Assembly (NCBI GenBank): GCA_903813345.2
Contig: CAIIXF020000003.1
Span: forward strand, 34,647,000-34,706,999
DNA from: Owenia fusiformis
Taxonomy: Eukaryota > Annelida > Polychaeta > Sabellida > Oweniidae
Direction: 5' to 3'
DNA: 60,000 nucleotides
The notes beneath the pieces were generated by a model. It made no database searches. It saw nothing but the letters and a program-made list of their open reading frames with translations, and had not been told where the DNA came from. Positions 33,777 to 45,404 of this stretch are shown one piece after another (position 1 is the stretch's first letter; every line of letters starts with the position of its first letter). Made by a program: the position numbers and the translations under genes.

Positions 33777-33836
33777 ATGGCAAACAGGGCAGCTAAATCA
33801 GGAGATGCCTACGACATGGAAAAGAAGCGAATAGGG
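33777..33836 (+). CDS. alternative ATG exon A
   Basis: Encodes 20 residues beginning MANRAAKSGDAYD and ending at donor GGG|GTGAGT. The sequence just upstream, CTTTCAG at 33752-33758, is a good splice acceptor, so the exon probably follows an unplaced 5' UTR exon. The MANRxxKSG start is typical of the transgelin/myophilin family. Confidence 0.82.
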
Positions 33837-36800
33837 GTGAGTGTTTTCAATGATCATTAGTTAGATGAAATATATCTTTCAGTTTTCATCACCAATACGA
33901 GCAATGGCTAGTAGAGCGCCAAAAGCGGGAGACGCTTTCGCCACGGAACAGAAGCGAGTTAAAGTGAGTATCGATGCGATGGCAAGGCGCTGTTTGCATG
34001 ATATTTATGTTAATAATTCAGATTACATTCCAGAGTTAAAGAACAATCACAATGGCGAATAGATCAGTGAAGTCTGGCTCTGCTTTTGATACGGAGAAAA
34101 AGCTTATAGGAGTAAGAGGAACCTAACACGTGTCCGCGTGATCATGAGTGGCAATAAACAGAGCAAATGCAAGCTTTGCATGATGCTATTGAATTTCATA
34201 AAAGTCTGGTTCCTCTAAAAATTGAAGAAAAGAAATAAAGCTTTTTGTCTCTCATTTGGCCTAAATTTCTGAATAGTATATTACAATTCATTACCAATTA
34301 ACATATTTTCAAAATCATATGTATAATTATACGACATGCGACCTAAAAATAAAATCTTAAGCTAGAATCTTCATCTTTAGGAGGAAGCCTGCAGTTTTCA
34401 AAAACTATGTTCTATTGTTTTTAAAAAGCTTTGTGTGAAGTGGATAAACTTCATTTAGTTTGGTGTGAATCACAATGCTTTGTTTATTTATTTTTATAAC
34501 GTCATTACAATCATGGGTTCAATTAGTTGGTGCAGTTGGTTTTTGATTTGATAAAAGTTATGCGTGTTAACCACAATGTCTGCAACCTTTTTTATAACAC
34601 TAAGTTGCAAGGGGTTGGGGGGGGTTCAGCGATTCTTTTATTAGTTGTCATATTTCAATAATGAAAGTATTGTTGTAGACTATATTCAATTACTTTTTCA
34701 GAAAGGTATTGCTTTTTCAAAAGAATATGGTCAACAGAGGTCAAAGCGACGTCAATACGACCTAGAGGGTTTTGAAAGTTTAAAAATTATTCATTTTCTT
34801 TCAATATAGTTATTTTGGTGTCCAAAATGCTATACTAAGAACAATCTATTATCTTTCAAGTAAAACACAAATTAATGTCATAGCTTTTCCAGAGAGCTTA
34901 ACGTTTGCACTTTCAATGATAGAAGGCATTTCAACTTCAACTTGTATTTGCCTTTATAATTCACATTTCAATATTTACTTCAAATAACTAATAAGTAATA
35001 ATCTTACTACTGATAAATAATCAGTAGTAAGAAAATAAATATAATTTCGGTCCATGATGTTTCCCAACAACAACATAGCAACGAAATATAAATTGTGTCA
35101 TTGATCTGTGGTTAAACCTAGAAATATAACTAAGGCACAAATAAGACTTAGAAAAATTATTAGTCTTTTGAAAAAATTGAGGGGTCCCCCGGCGGATATT
35201 AGTGTTACACTCATACAAATGTTTACACTTTTAGTATATATGCATACAGTCAATGATAATAGCTAATGTGTATCAATATTCAAATGTGTTTAACTAATAC
35301 TAACAAACATTGCAATGTTTACATAATATAGTAAGAAGATATTTAGATTATAATCAACATTTTGATAAAATGAAACGATGGATGAGTAATACTTTTAAGT
35401 ACCAGTATCTTCGAACATTACAGTGAAACAAAAGAAATGATCCAATAAATATATCACCCAGATATTCAGAGAGTTGACAACATTGTACAATACCAAGCAG
35501 ACAAGAACCATAAAGTCATAATTGTTTTTTCATTTTAGCGTTACGACAAAGAAGAAGAACTTGGAGTACCAGCTGCAATTGTTGAATGGCTCAACGCAAT
35601 AATGGCCGACGGTGAACAATGTGTAAGTACGCATCTCCCAAGTCCATTATATCATTCATTTTTGGTGAGATTGTTCTTTCTATATGTGGGTGAGTGTTAC
35701 CATATTTATGTCAATTACAATGCCATCCGATGTTATCATTCTGTCTGGTAGGATGAAATAGGTATGTAAGATACATCTCAAACTATCCAGTATTGTATAA
35801 TATAAATATGAGTAACCTGAAAAACACTCTGTCCTGGCTGATTAAGATTAGGAGCACATTGTACGCAGAATACATTCATAAAAACCTGACTGTTGACCAA
35901 ACAGATGTCCTTAGTTGGACCTGACACAGCGGATTTACTTTTTCGAAGAGCTGTAAGTATTTTGCAAATACAAGAACAAACCATATGGGCTAGCTGCAGT
36001 TGTGGCAAGTTCAAAACGTTCTGTATTTCTTCATATCAAAATGGTTCTATATTATTTACCCATGCGCAATTATCCTATATTATGAATTCAAAAACAAAAT
36101 CTAAATCTAAATCAGTTGAAGCGATGTCATGTTTATGTAGTTGCGTGTTAGGGTTGGTGGATTTGGTGTGCATCCCAAAATACAAAGTTGGATTGTGCTA
36201 TCAGTGTTAACCCTTCGTGCGTTTACAGTTAAAACTAGCAACATATTTGATTTTGCCATTCCATTGATATTTCAGCTGTACGTTTGAAGTTCTAGAAGTA
36301 GTGCAAAACCTTTCCCCATTGCTCTTATTCGTTTTGGCCCCATGCTTCCATGATTCACTTATTTCACTTAAATTGGCGCGTGGATTCATTTTATGGGTTT
36401 TGGAAAGAAAATCCGGACTTGAGAAAAGCTACATAAATGCAAGAGAGCATGAAGAAGACTGGTAAAAATATGTGCATATATTTTGTTTCATCTTTCAAAT
36501 TGGTAAACCTCTCAAGGAATCAAGCATAGATCATGATTAAAACAAAGGTGAATTGAGAGCAACGTGCACTTAAAATCATTATTTTTGCAGAGATTACATC
36601 AAGCAACAGGGCAACTTAACCAGTTTTTATATTCAACACTCAGTACAATGCTATTCTTGTCATAGTGTTAATATTCGAACATGTGTTCCTAAAGTCTTTT
36701 TTTAATTATCACGTCTCATCTATGGCTCAACATGTCAAAGGTTTCCACCAGTTTAACATCATGAACACCCGCTAACAATATAGGCCATGAGCCTTTTAGA

Positions 36801-39800
36801 CATACACGTTTTTCTTCATCATTTCAATTGATGTGTTTATTCCTTGTAGCCTGGTACATCTTGTGATCAGATCCATGCATACCTAAAAGATGGCGTGGTA
36901 CTCTGCAAGTATGAACTTTCTTCCAGTTACCAGGCATGCGCTTATTAGTTTTTCATCGCCTTACCATTACTACTGACAGTGTCACCTTTAAAGTTCAGAA
37001 AGTACTACGTTTGCATCGATTTGATGATTAATGCCTGTATCAAAACACATTTTCCTCTATCATTGTTAAAATAAAATGCATGTCATTTGTTTGGCACGAG
37101 CATGGATTGATTCTAGGGCATGTTATAAATTCGTCTGAAACATGAAATATGAAGACATTTTTTATTCTTTAGCCAATACAAAAGGAATGCATGTAGTTCG
37201 ACAAAGTTATGATACATTGTAATGCAACGTTGACATTGTTACAATAACACATATATATTTACAAGAATCAAACTGCATTAATAATTGACTTCTGAACCAT
37301 GATGCACTCATTAATAAAGTATAAGGTTAACATATCACATAATCACAGCCCAGTATCGAAAGACTTGTCCGCTGTGGCGGAGCATGCTAGTTTTCATAAA
37401 AACACTAAGAATACTTTACAATTTATTCTTTAACTCATATGTTTCGTTATATCAAAAAATACTCCATGCAATGAATTCAATATATCATTTGCAGGTAACC
37501 TCCACTTCTGTTTGAAGTCAAATAACGCTAGGATTAAAAGCTATTGAAAACGGCGCTAGAGTATCAAACTCTAAACTGTACCATTTCTTTTTTTAAAATG
37601 TTAATGGCATGATATAGCGACACGATAATAAACTGGGATATTGATGTATTGGGTCGTTTTTATAAGAAATAATGTTTACATTTTTTGTCCGCTGTGACAG
37701 CAGTTTCACAGGTCACATTTGCAATTGCTCCGTCACAGCAGACAACAAATTTAAACACTATGTTTTATAAAAGAATTAAAAGGACCCAATACATCAACAT
37801 ATCATTAATACCTTCATACTTATGCTGAAAACATATGTAAATATTATCGTGACACTACATCGTGCCATTAAAAGGTTAAACAAGAAATGGTACATTTTTT
37901 CAATAGCTTTCCCTCCCAGTGTTATTGGACTTCAAACAGAGGTGAAGGTCACCCGCAAATGATATATCCATTGCATGGAGTAAGTAGTACTCTTTGGTAT
38001 AACGAAACATATGAGTTAAAAATAAATTGTGTGGTTTTCTTAGTGTCTTTATGGAAAATAACATGCTCCGTCACAGCGGACAAATCGTTCGATACCAGCC
38101 TGTGATAATATATTTATATATGAGGTACAGGGCATCTTTAGAATGTTGATGAATTTAGTTTAACAATCTCATACTAAAAATCAACATTTTCGAATTAAAC
38201 AAAAATAAATTTTACACAAGTGATTGTGTTAAATTGATAATGCAATAATCACGAAAAGTTCATCACCATTACTTGTTTTGATAAGCAACAAAAAATGCAT
38301 AATTATGCCAGGCAACTTTTCTAGCATGACACGACTACATTTGGATATTACAACGACATACACCTCCGTTTAATAATCAGAATCAAATAGATAAGATGCT
38401 ATAAGAAGATGTCATTTAACAAACAAAAATTGCTTTGGAATGTAAATAGGTAATACAAATATATACCTCTGCTCATTTACACTCACTGAGTGAATGCTAT
38501 AACGTAACCCCTGTGTTTCCAATGGGCATAACAAATACTATTTTTTCATCTTTTCCAGAGTGATGCAAAAATTAACTGGAGCAAAAGTTTCCTTCAAAGC
38601 TAAGGCAACTTCTACATTCGTTGCAGCAGGTAATGTAGAAAACTTTAACAAAGCAGCGTCCGCATATGGTCTCGCCACTGAATCACTGTTCCAGACAACT
38701 GACCTATGGGAAGGCAGAAAAGCAAATATGCTCAACGTCATCAACTGCCTAAGCAACCTTGGATTCCTGGTAAGAGTTATAGCACAATCACTATGAATCA
38801 CAGTCAGCACATACTTGCATACTGACTCTGCATATTTGGCTCATAATGGTGTTATAATCGTCATCATATCACAGCCTTTTAGAATAGACCTGTGCTAGTT
38901 TTGCATCAAGTTCTTATTGAAACACACTCCTCTCATACCTGTCCAATGGTGTAGAATTGGATAGCCCGGGCTCTTTCGGGACTTTATATATGTAAAACTA
39001 GATACGTGTATTGGGATATGAAGGGAAGGCTTGCTTAGTAACAGCTTTATTTATAAAAACTTATCTGCATCTGCCAAACTAGGACTTGTAGAACAATATC
39101 TGTCGATATCTGCATTTGATTGAGGCCATTGTTCATTAGTAAATCATTTGATGTACACGTATATTGTTTGTAATGGCATGTTCATCCATCCATTCATTTT
39201 TCATTCACATTTATCATGAGAAGATAGCACTTTTTATTAATACTCTAATGTAATATTTGCTAAATAATATTGAAGGCTTTTTGTCTAATGAGAATACAAA
39301 CAGAATATCATTGCAAATTAGGCATAGTTTAATTGAACTTATTTTGCTTGAATTATTTTGGAATGCTCTTTTAGGCTAACTCAAAGGATTATTCAGTGAG
39401 ATATGAAGCACCTAAGCCACCAACAAACGAAGATGTGGGTCCACTAGACTAGTGGAAAAGTAAAGGTTTATTTTGGGTTTTGTTATTTGCTCCCTAGAAG
39501 ATGTTCGAACACTGCATTTGAAACAATAATGAGTGCGTTTGATGTTGTGTTATTTGGCACAAAACGTCTGATTAGCTTTGCAATATTACCTTCTTTTAGT
39601 AATAGTGGCCCTGTTTGTTGTAAGACAGTTATCTTGTTTTGGTCTAAACAGTCAATTTCAATTAAAGTTTCACTTGACATCCACGAGCATTCATCGATGT
39701 TTTAATTTTTGATACTTTCAATAAACATGACGTCATAATATTAGTATCTTCCATGCAGTGATAAAGCTAGGTGGTATTTGTGTCAGTTCATCTGTCTGTC

Positions 39801-42092
39801 TGGCTATCTCCTCACATACAGTTCAATCTCAGAGTCGCCTAAAAGTTTGAATACATTCGTGTACATGGATATTGTAAATCCATCTTTACATATCACACAG
39901 TTATCCATAATTAGATCAATTAAATTTAAAAATGATTTCACTTAAAAGTCGACAATACATCAACCAAACGGATTAATCCATTCGTACATTTCTACACATT
40001 ATACATAAAAATGAGGATGGATGAACAAATGCCTGTACATTATACTGTCAACAGGTCAATGGCCTCCATTTTGAATTTCATTTGAGATTACGCATGTGAT
40101 AGCTTGAATTATTGTAGGGTGCTATTTATAGGCTAACTCAAAGAACTATCCAGTGAAATATGAACCGCCTAAGGCAGCAACAACTGAAGAGTTGGTCGGT
40201 CAAATTGGCTCATTCGACTAAGTATCAAGTTAGTTGCTAGGATTTTATTTTTTATTATAATTTACTTATTTATTGTTTTGCTTTAATGCATTTTTACTCT
40301 TTGTATTTAAATATTTATATTATGACGTCATACGTAATCAACAAACATTTATAATGGACTCCAAAATATTCTAGCTCGTAATATATGAAGGTCGGTGGAT
40401 GTGGACCAAAACTACTAAATGGAAAAACAAGATCAGAGAATAATAACCTATGACAAAAATGACATATTTTTACAGACGAACATAAAATAAATATTATTAT
40501 AAACTCTAAGTTTTTCACATTGTACTTGTTCTTCAGCGTTGACGCCATTTACCATTTTAACGTTAGTTTCGCTGTATGTTACTTCTGTATATGGAGTTTT
40601 TCCCAGTGGGCATTTTTCTGAATGGTAAAAGCCATTGGTTTTGATATCCTAAATGTCTGTTTGAACTGCTTTATTTCGTGATTTATGTATCCACTGCTTG
40701 TTTCTACACGACCATGTTAATCCCCCTCAACATGCGTACGTGCATATGCTAAGACTGTGCGTCTTTGCTTGGCACCGTGTATTACAAATATTGAACGCAT
40801 ATGAATGATACAGACTGCATGTTAACGGTTACTATAATAGATTTGTGCTTAGTTTGTTGTAAAATCAGTGAATAGTGATGTTAATAAAAAAGCTACAAAC
40901 CTCAATCAATTACATATACCATAGTAAAATACCAAACAGTTTTAACAAAAGGGTATTTACCCCATGCAGACAGATCGCCTAAAATAACATTCGTATGATG
41001 CGGGACTCGACATTCACCAGGAAAGTAGAAACATTTTGTCACCCATGATGAAGATTAATTTTTACTGCTTAATAAATGATGAATGACAGTCATATTAAGT
41101 TCCATGAGTATGAGAATAGCAAGCTCTCTTGATATTATAAGGTAACTCGTTCGACAAATTATGGCGGTGATTGAAATGACGATGTAAAGATAATGCTAAG
41201 CAACTTACATGGACATAATTCTAAGCTTCAGAAACAAAACTGAATTTTGTTCAGTAAAATGTTGGTGAGGCAATTGCCTACATTAGGCAACTGCCTCACC
41301 AAAATTTTATTAAAAGTTATATTCATATATTCAGACCAATTTTTGAGTGAAACTGAGAATAGCATGACGTCTTGATAATACAAGGTAACTCGTTCGAAAA
41401 GTGATGGCGGTGATTGAAATGACGATGTAAAGATAAACCGCAACGAAATATTTGTAGATTTCTTTGAAAAACTATGAAATATACATCACTTGTTGAATTT
41501 TTTCAAAACAGAAAAACATGTATATTAAATAGTAAGGCCTGAAGATCCGATTCCCCCTGGTAGCATTAACATTGGTCTCGTATAAGTTATACCATTAATA
41601 TTTGAAACCCAACTATCATTCGAACTTATGATCGGACGTAAGTATGATGTGTACTTCAAGCCCGAGGAAATAAAGTAGCATGATACTTATGTCCGATCAC
41701 AAGTTCGAATAATAGAAGTGCTTCAAATATCAATTGTATGACATACACGAGGCCAATGTTAATGCTACCAGAGGGAATCGGACCGACAGGCTTTACTCTA
41801 ATTTATACATATTTTTCTGTTTTGAAAAATTCGATATGTAATGTATATTTCTTGGTTTTTCAAAGAAATCTACAAATTTACTAATTTGCTTCATGTCGAG
41901 TCTCACATCATACGAATGTAATTTAAGGCGATCTGTCTGCATAGGGTGGTATTAGTGCTTTGTGTGTTTCACTGCCTTATGATATGTGCAAATTACGTTT
42001 TCCCATCATTAATTTATTTTCTACATTTTCAGGCAAACAGCAAAGGCTATAGCATAAAATACACGGCTCCTGCTCCACCCACAATGGAATAA
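33777..42092 (+). CDS. calponin/transgelin-like (CH domain) protein, alternative first and last coding exons
   Basis: Shared exons are 35539-35622, 36850-36908 and 38559-38769. They are preceded by one of three 20-codon ATG exons (33777-33836, 33904-33963, 34052-34111, all phase 0) and followed by one of three terminal exons (39375-39452, 40132-40221, 42033-42092). Phases are 0, 0, 2 and 0 throughout. Products are 157, 163 or 167 residues. The core is a single calponin-homology domain of the muscle-protein-20/transgelin/myophilin type: RYDKEEELGVP..IVEWLN, then LKDGVVLCKVMQKL, then NVENFNKAASAYGLATESLFQTTDLWEGRKANMLNVINCLSNLG. This family binds actin or associates with thin filaments in smooth and striated muscle. 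The usual C-terminal calponin-like (CLIK) repeat is absent and the tail is a short ANSKxYSxxY peptide. Up to nine isoforms are possible; which are made is not known. Confidence 0.9.
33904..33963 (+). CDS. alternative ATG exon B
   Basis: Encodes 20 residues beginning MASRAPKAGDAFAT and ending at donor AAA|GTGAGT. It is preceded by acceptor TCTTTCAG ending at 33882. Only 46 nt separate exon A's donor from this acceptor, too little for an ordinary intron, so A and B are unlikely to be spliced to each other. Confidence 0.82.
34052..34111 (+). CDS. alternative ATG exon C
   Basis: Encodes 20 residues beginning MANRSVKSGSAFDT and ending at donor GGA|GTAAGA. Possible acceptors end at 34021 (AATTCAG) or 34033 (ATTCCAG), 57 or 69 nt after exon B's donor. 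Its similarity to A and B at DNA and protein level shows the three arose by tandem exon duplication. Confidence 0.82.
34120..35538 (+). other. intron before the first shared CH exon
   Basis: About 1.4 kb from the exon C donor, AT-rich, with no coding content seen. A perfect 11-bp hairpin (CTTACTACTGA...TCAGTAGTAAG, 35003-35031) is the only structure noticed. A short G-rich run lies near 34612-34625. Confidence 0.5.
37343..38105. mobile_element. fold-back element in intron 3 of the CH gene
   Basis: Begins TCACAGCCCAGTATCGAA and ends TTCGATACCAGCCTGTGA, with nearly 370-bp inverted arms meeting near 37730. Each arm contains the GTCCGCTGTG..GGAGC motif (TIR and subterminal copies), including two more near the centre. 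It is non-coding. The short GTCCGCTGTG repeats at ends and centre resemble transposase-binding subterminal repeats (hAT-like arrangement, tentative). Confidence 0.82.
39375..39452 (+). CDS. alternative terminal exon 1
   Basis: Follows acceptor CTTTTAG. Encodes 25 residues starting ANSKDYSVRYEAPKPP and stops with TAG. AATAAA at 39720-39725 provides a private polyadenylation signal. The shared ANSK start with the other two terminal exons shows common origin. Confidence 0.85.
   Translation, partial: ANSKDYSVRYEAPKPPTNEDVGPLD
39720..39725 (+). promoter_or_regulatory. polyadenylation signal for terminal exon 1
   Basis: AATAAA about 270 nt after the TAG. Use of this site would end the transcript before the second and third terminal exons. 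Confidence 0.5.
40132..40221 (+). CDS. alternative terminal exon 2
   Basis: Follows acceptor TTTATAG. Encodes 29 residues starting ANSKNYPVKYEPPKAA and ending IGSFD, then TAA. It is the longest of the three tails. The nearest AATAAA is at 40486-40491. Confidence 0.85.
   Translation, partial: ANSKNYPVKYEPPKAATTEELVGQIGSFD
40486..40491 (+). promoter_or_regulatory. polyadenylation signal for terminal exon 2
   Basis: AATAAA about 265 nt after the TAA, a similar spacing to that of terminal exon 1. Confidence 0.45.
40964..41955. mobile_element. TIR/fold-back element between terminal exons 2 and 3
   Basis: The ends pair over about 50 bp (CCATGCAGACAGATCGCCT at the left, AGGCGATCTGTCTGCATAGGG at the right). 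Inside are two direct copies of 'aaggtaactcgttcga...ggcggtgattgaaatgacgatgtaaagata' (about 41140 and 41380), a perfect small hairpin at 41255-41309 and an internal palindrome at about 41525-41800. The layout suggests serial nested insertions. A related partial copy lies at 30430-31215. Confidence 0.75.
41255..41309. repeat. near-perfect 26-bp hairpin
   Basis: TAAAATGTTGGTGAGGCA pairs with TGCCTCACCAAAATTTTA, and the arms continue to a 3-base loop (CAT, 41281-41283). It lies between the two direct repeats of the surrounding element and looks like a very small separate insertion. Confidence 0.8.
42033..42092 (+). CDS. alternative terminal exon 3
   Basis: Follows a strong acceptor CATTTTCAG. 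Encodes 19 residues starting ANSKGYSIKYTAPAPP and ends MetGlu-TAA. It is the shortest tail and lies beyond the 1-kb fold-back. AATAAA occurs at 42342-42347 and 42384-42389. Confidence 0.85.
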   Translation, partial: ANSKGYSIKYTAPAPPTME

Positions 42093-42341
42093 ACATCAAA
42101 ATTCGGCTAGACGTCCCAATGTATACGCAACGTAGGCATCTGATACGTCAAATACAGCCCTTTACACTATAATGGACGAATTAACTAATATCAATACTGA
42201 TGTATCAATACTGGAAAAATATATAGTAAACAATACAAGAACTGCATTTAAACTTAACGGAAAATGTTCGAATAGTCAAATAAATGTCACGTATTAGGCT
42301 ATCGCATTGCTTGTTGTTAGTCAAAACACTTGTATTTATTT

Positions 42342-42389
42342 AATAAATTATATATGATTTCAACAAACTTGCTGTTTTTGTAAAATAAA
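42342..42389 (+). promoter_or_regulatory. polyadenylation signals for terminal exon 3
   Basis: Two AATAAA hexamers, 250-300 nt after the TAA. They mark the likely 3' end of the longest transcript. Confidence 0.5.
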
Positions 42390-42587
42390 CTTCATTTTCG
42401 TGTTGCATCAAATAACAGTATTATCAGGCCATTGAAAAGCAATTGCTTGCACCTGTACGTATTAAGGGGGGAAATGTCCTATCACCAATTGCAACGCAAG
42501 GATAGAACTCATGAATCAAAGGCAGGAACACAAGAATCAACAGCCCATGGAAGAAAAAAGAAGGGTCTGGATTTGTTGGAAGGTATA

Positions 42588-42652
42588 CCAATGACCGCCC
42601 CCCCCCCTCCTCCCGCGACAACACCCCCCCCCCCCCACACACACACACATCT
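42588..42652. repeat. poly-C and CA simple repeats
   Basis: Runs of C interrupted by TCCTCC, then (CA)n. Proline/glycine-rich open frames on both strands here are artefacts of the simple sequence. Confidence 0.9.
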
Positions 42653-42699
42653 TTGGTAAAACAGAATAGTGTCTTTATGATTGTTAATTATCATCGAAA

Positions 42700-44020
42700 A
42701 ACGTTCAGGTTTATAATCATAATAGTAATCTTAATTTGCAAAATAGGGTGGTCTTATCAAAATCATATTTTTGTAATAACTGTCTATTAAATCCCAAAAT
42801 TCATTGCCATGGTTACAGATATAGGTAAAAATCTGATCATTTTTGTCGCTGTACAACTCTATAGTCATTTATTATTTCAATTTCCACACATAGAAATAGG
42901 TCAAACTACGAGTATAATGTGGCTGGACGATGCAGCAAGAATTCCAGTTTGATTTGAAATTTGGTTTTCAAATAAAGCTGCACTTTACATACTTAGTCAC
43001 CAAAAGTTAGAGACTCAAATATTGAAATTACTGTTTTTTATAACCAAATACCTAGCCGCTAGTATATTCTTAATTGCATTTCCCTACAACTTCGAGTCAA
43101 ATTATAGTCTGTTACCTGATTTTTTGATATCAGGTGAAGATCGAGAAAACAAAAAATCTACAAACCGGAAAGTCATCGATGTCATTACTTTGACGTAACG
43201 TATCTCTTTGAATTATTGCCAGTTATATATATTTATCGTCAAGTACACTTAATTGTTGCTAAAACAATTAAGTGTTGAAACATAACAGAACGTACATGTA
43301 ACCTTATCTTTCAGTAGGCGGACGGTCATATACTGTACATGTCAATAGGGAGTTTAAGCAATGGATATATAAAACCTGTACGCACAAGTTGCCACAAATG
43401 CATGTAGTTTTCTCAAATACAAATCGTTAAGTTACAGTGTTTACTTAGTTCGTTGCATAGACTACACATCATCGTGTAATATGCCGATGATAGTTATATA
43501 GCTACATATAGTTTTCTATGTTCTACATATTTTAAACAAGTTAGTTTCTTAAGATATTTGGAGCTAAAACATATATGACACACACCCATCATTTTCTTCA
43601 GAAAGCACTATAGTGTGAATCCCGTTGACACCAACGCGAAATTGAAGCTGGACGGGTATTTGAAGTAGACTAAGTAGCGCTTGTTTTGTATGCGCGCTAT
43701 ATACGTTACTGTATTGATTCATTGGCTCTGCGTTCACGGTTACGTTTTGAAAAATATCGTTAGCTTAAACTCTCTATTACTTTGACGTTACGTCAGAGCT
43801 CATCAGTTTAATTATTATTGTTATCGTTGCCAAAACAATTATATGTTGAAACAACACATCTCTACATGTGTTGACAGTAAAAAACGTCAATCTGAACAAT
43901 ATATGCAAACTGTTACAAAGGATAGACCTTCATATAAACCCTTCCAGACACTGTTACTTACACCCTATACGTAGTGATCGCACCAATATCAAATGGTAGT
44001 GGTAAAGATGAGCCACGATG
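42700..44020. other. intergenic; diverged duplication
   Basis: No gene. Blocks at about 43185-43300 and 43770-43880 share 'ttactttgacgt.acg', 'ttgttatcgt', 'aaaacaatta..tgttgaaaca' and 'acatgt', indicating an old direct duplication about 590 bp apart. Confidence 0.4.
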
Positions 44021-44279
44021 ACTTTTTTATTCTTTTTTTAAGGCTATTTTATTTCCATAAACATAGGTCATATACAATCTTTCATGCAAATAACATGGAA
44101 AAATAAGCCCAAGTTTACACATTTTTGGCTTGTGGAGATACAATTTATACAGTGGAATATTTTACATGTTCAATAATAATAATTACAATAACATAATGTA
44201 GTGTTTAGATATGATGGAGATGAAATGAGATGACAGATGATGGTTTGAAAATTTGGCAAGGTAGCTGTTGTCACAAGAT

Positions 44280-45030
44280 TTTGTAAATAAATTCAGATGA
44301 TAATTCTATGAGTGTGGAATTTAGCTTTGGAGAAAGATTTTTATCACCAAAGAGAATCATATCTACCTTGTCATATTTACATTTGCTGGAGAAAAGATTT
44401 AGATCAAGGTCAGCGTGTTGAGAGAGAGTTTGGAGATCATGTGTTTGAGGGCAATCAAGTAAATAGTGTACCTTTGTTTGGTTTCGAAACCCTCATGGGC
44501 AACTTGGATCTCTAAAGTTTTCCAAATTGTGCCGAAAGAAATCAGAGCGCAAAGAAAGATCACATCTCATTCTATTAAGTTTTATTTCCAAAGATCTCTT
44601 GATATTCAGATGAGTTGTCAAAACAGAGATTGATTTTGAATTTTCGAATGATTGATCTTTTGAATTGCGACTTATTTTCTTTCTTTTTGATTTTTTCTGG
44701 AATGGATATCAATATTTTGATAGGGGATATTGCAGATGAATTTTAGAATTTTACTGATGAAGAGGCAGGGATAATGTATTGACGTTGAGTTCTTAAACCC
44801 GTTCTATAAGCTGGGTTCAAAAAAGGTGTATAGATATCCTGCACATAGTGGGGACCATTTCTCTATTAACTTTGAACATTAAGATTGCTTTCTTTTCCTG
44901 TCTACGTTCAAGTAGCGATTTACATCCTTCTCTAAATTAGATCCACGAATAGCACCCGAAACTATAAGTGCAGCTCGATAATGGATTAGCTTTTCAATAT
45001 GATCCCCGGAAGATGAATCAATAAAGATTG
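44280..45030 (-). pseudogene. decayed CR1/jockey-like LINE, C-terminal RT region
   Basis: In minus-strand order: LPHLDQGSIF then HIEKLIHYRAALIVSGAIRGSN (the 'EkiQyrAALiVTGAirGTs' block of many marine LINEs), a degraded RR...LY region, a PAYRTGLRTQR segment (compare 'YnLRn'), and finally HYLLDCPQTHDLQTLSQH and LLFGD/FIYKIL-like C-terminal blocks near 44470-44285. Several stops and frame changes intervene. The RT catalytic core is not present, so it is 5'-truncated. A T-run near 44025 may mark its 3' poly(A). Confidence 0.7.
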
Positions 45031-45404
45031 AACCTTGGTCTAGATGAGGAAGACTTTGTTATTGCTCTATTAACATTTATATGTATACAGTATCATTCTT
45101 AGTGCTGATGTATGGTTCCATCTACTGCTTGCAGATATTTTAAGTAATTTAGTTTTCCATTTTTCTTGGAGTCTGTGCGTGATGCATTTTATAATTACTC
45201 CAATTTTGAAACCCCAAGGCAATGCTCCTGTACAGGGTATTGTAGCAAACAGCAGGTTTACGTAAATTGCTCGTCTGAATGCTAACACTTTGACAAAATA
45301 AAATAAAACCATGCATTAACATTTCAGTTAAAACGTGGCTATACTGAGTTTTGATTAGATGGAAAGTTATAATACGTGCTTTGTACTTTTATTTTAATCA
45401 TTTT

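Noticed and set aside
42424-42694. Three overlapping Pro/Gly-rich frames on both strands
   Set aside because: Produced by the poly-C and CA simple repeats.
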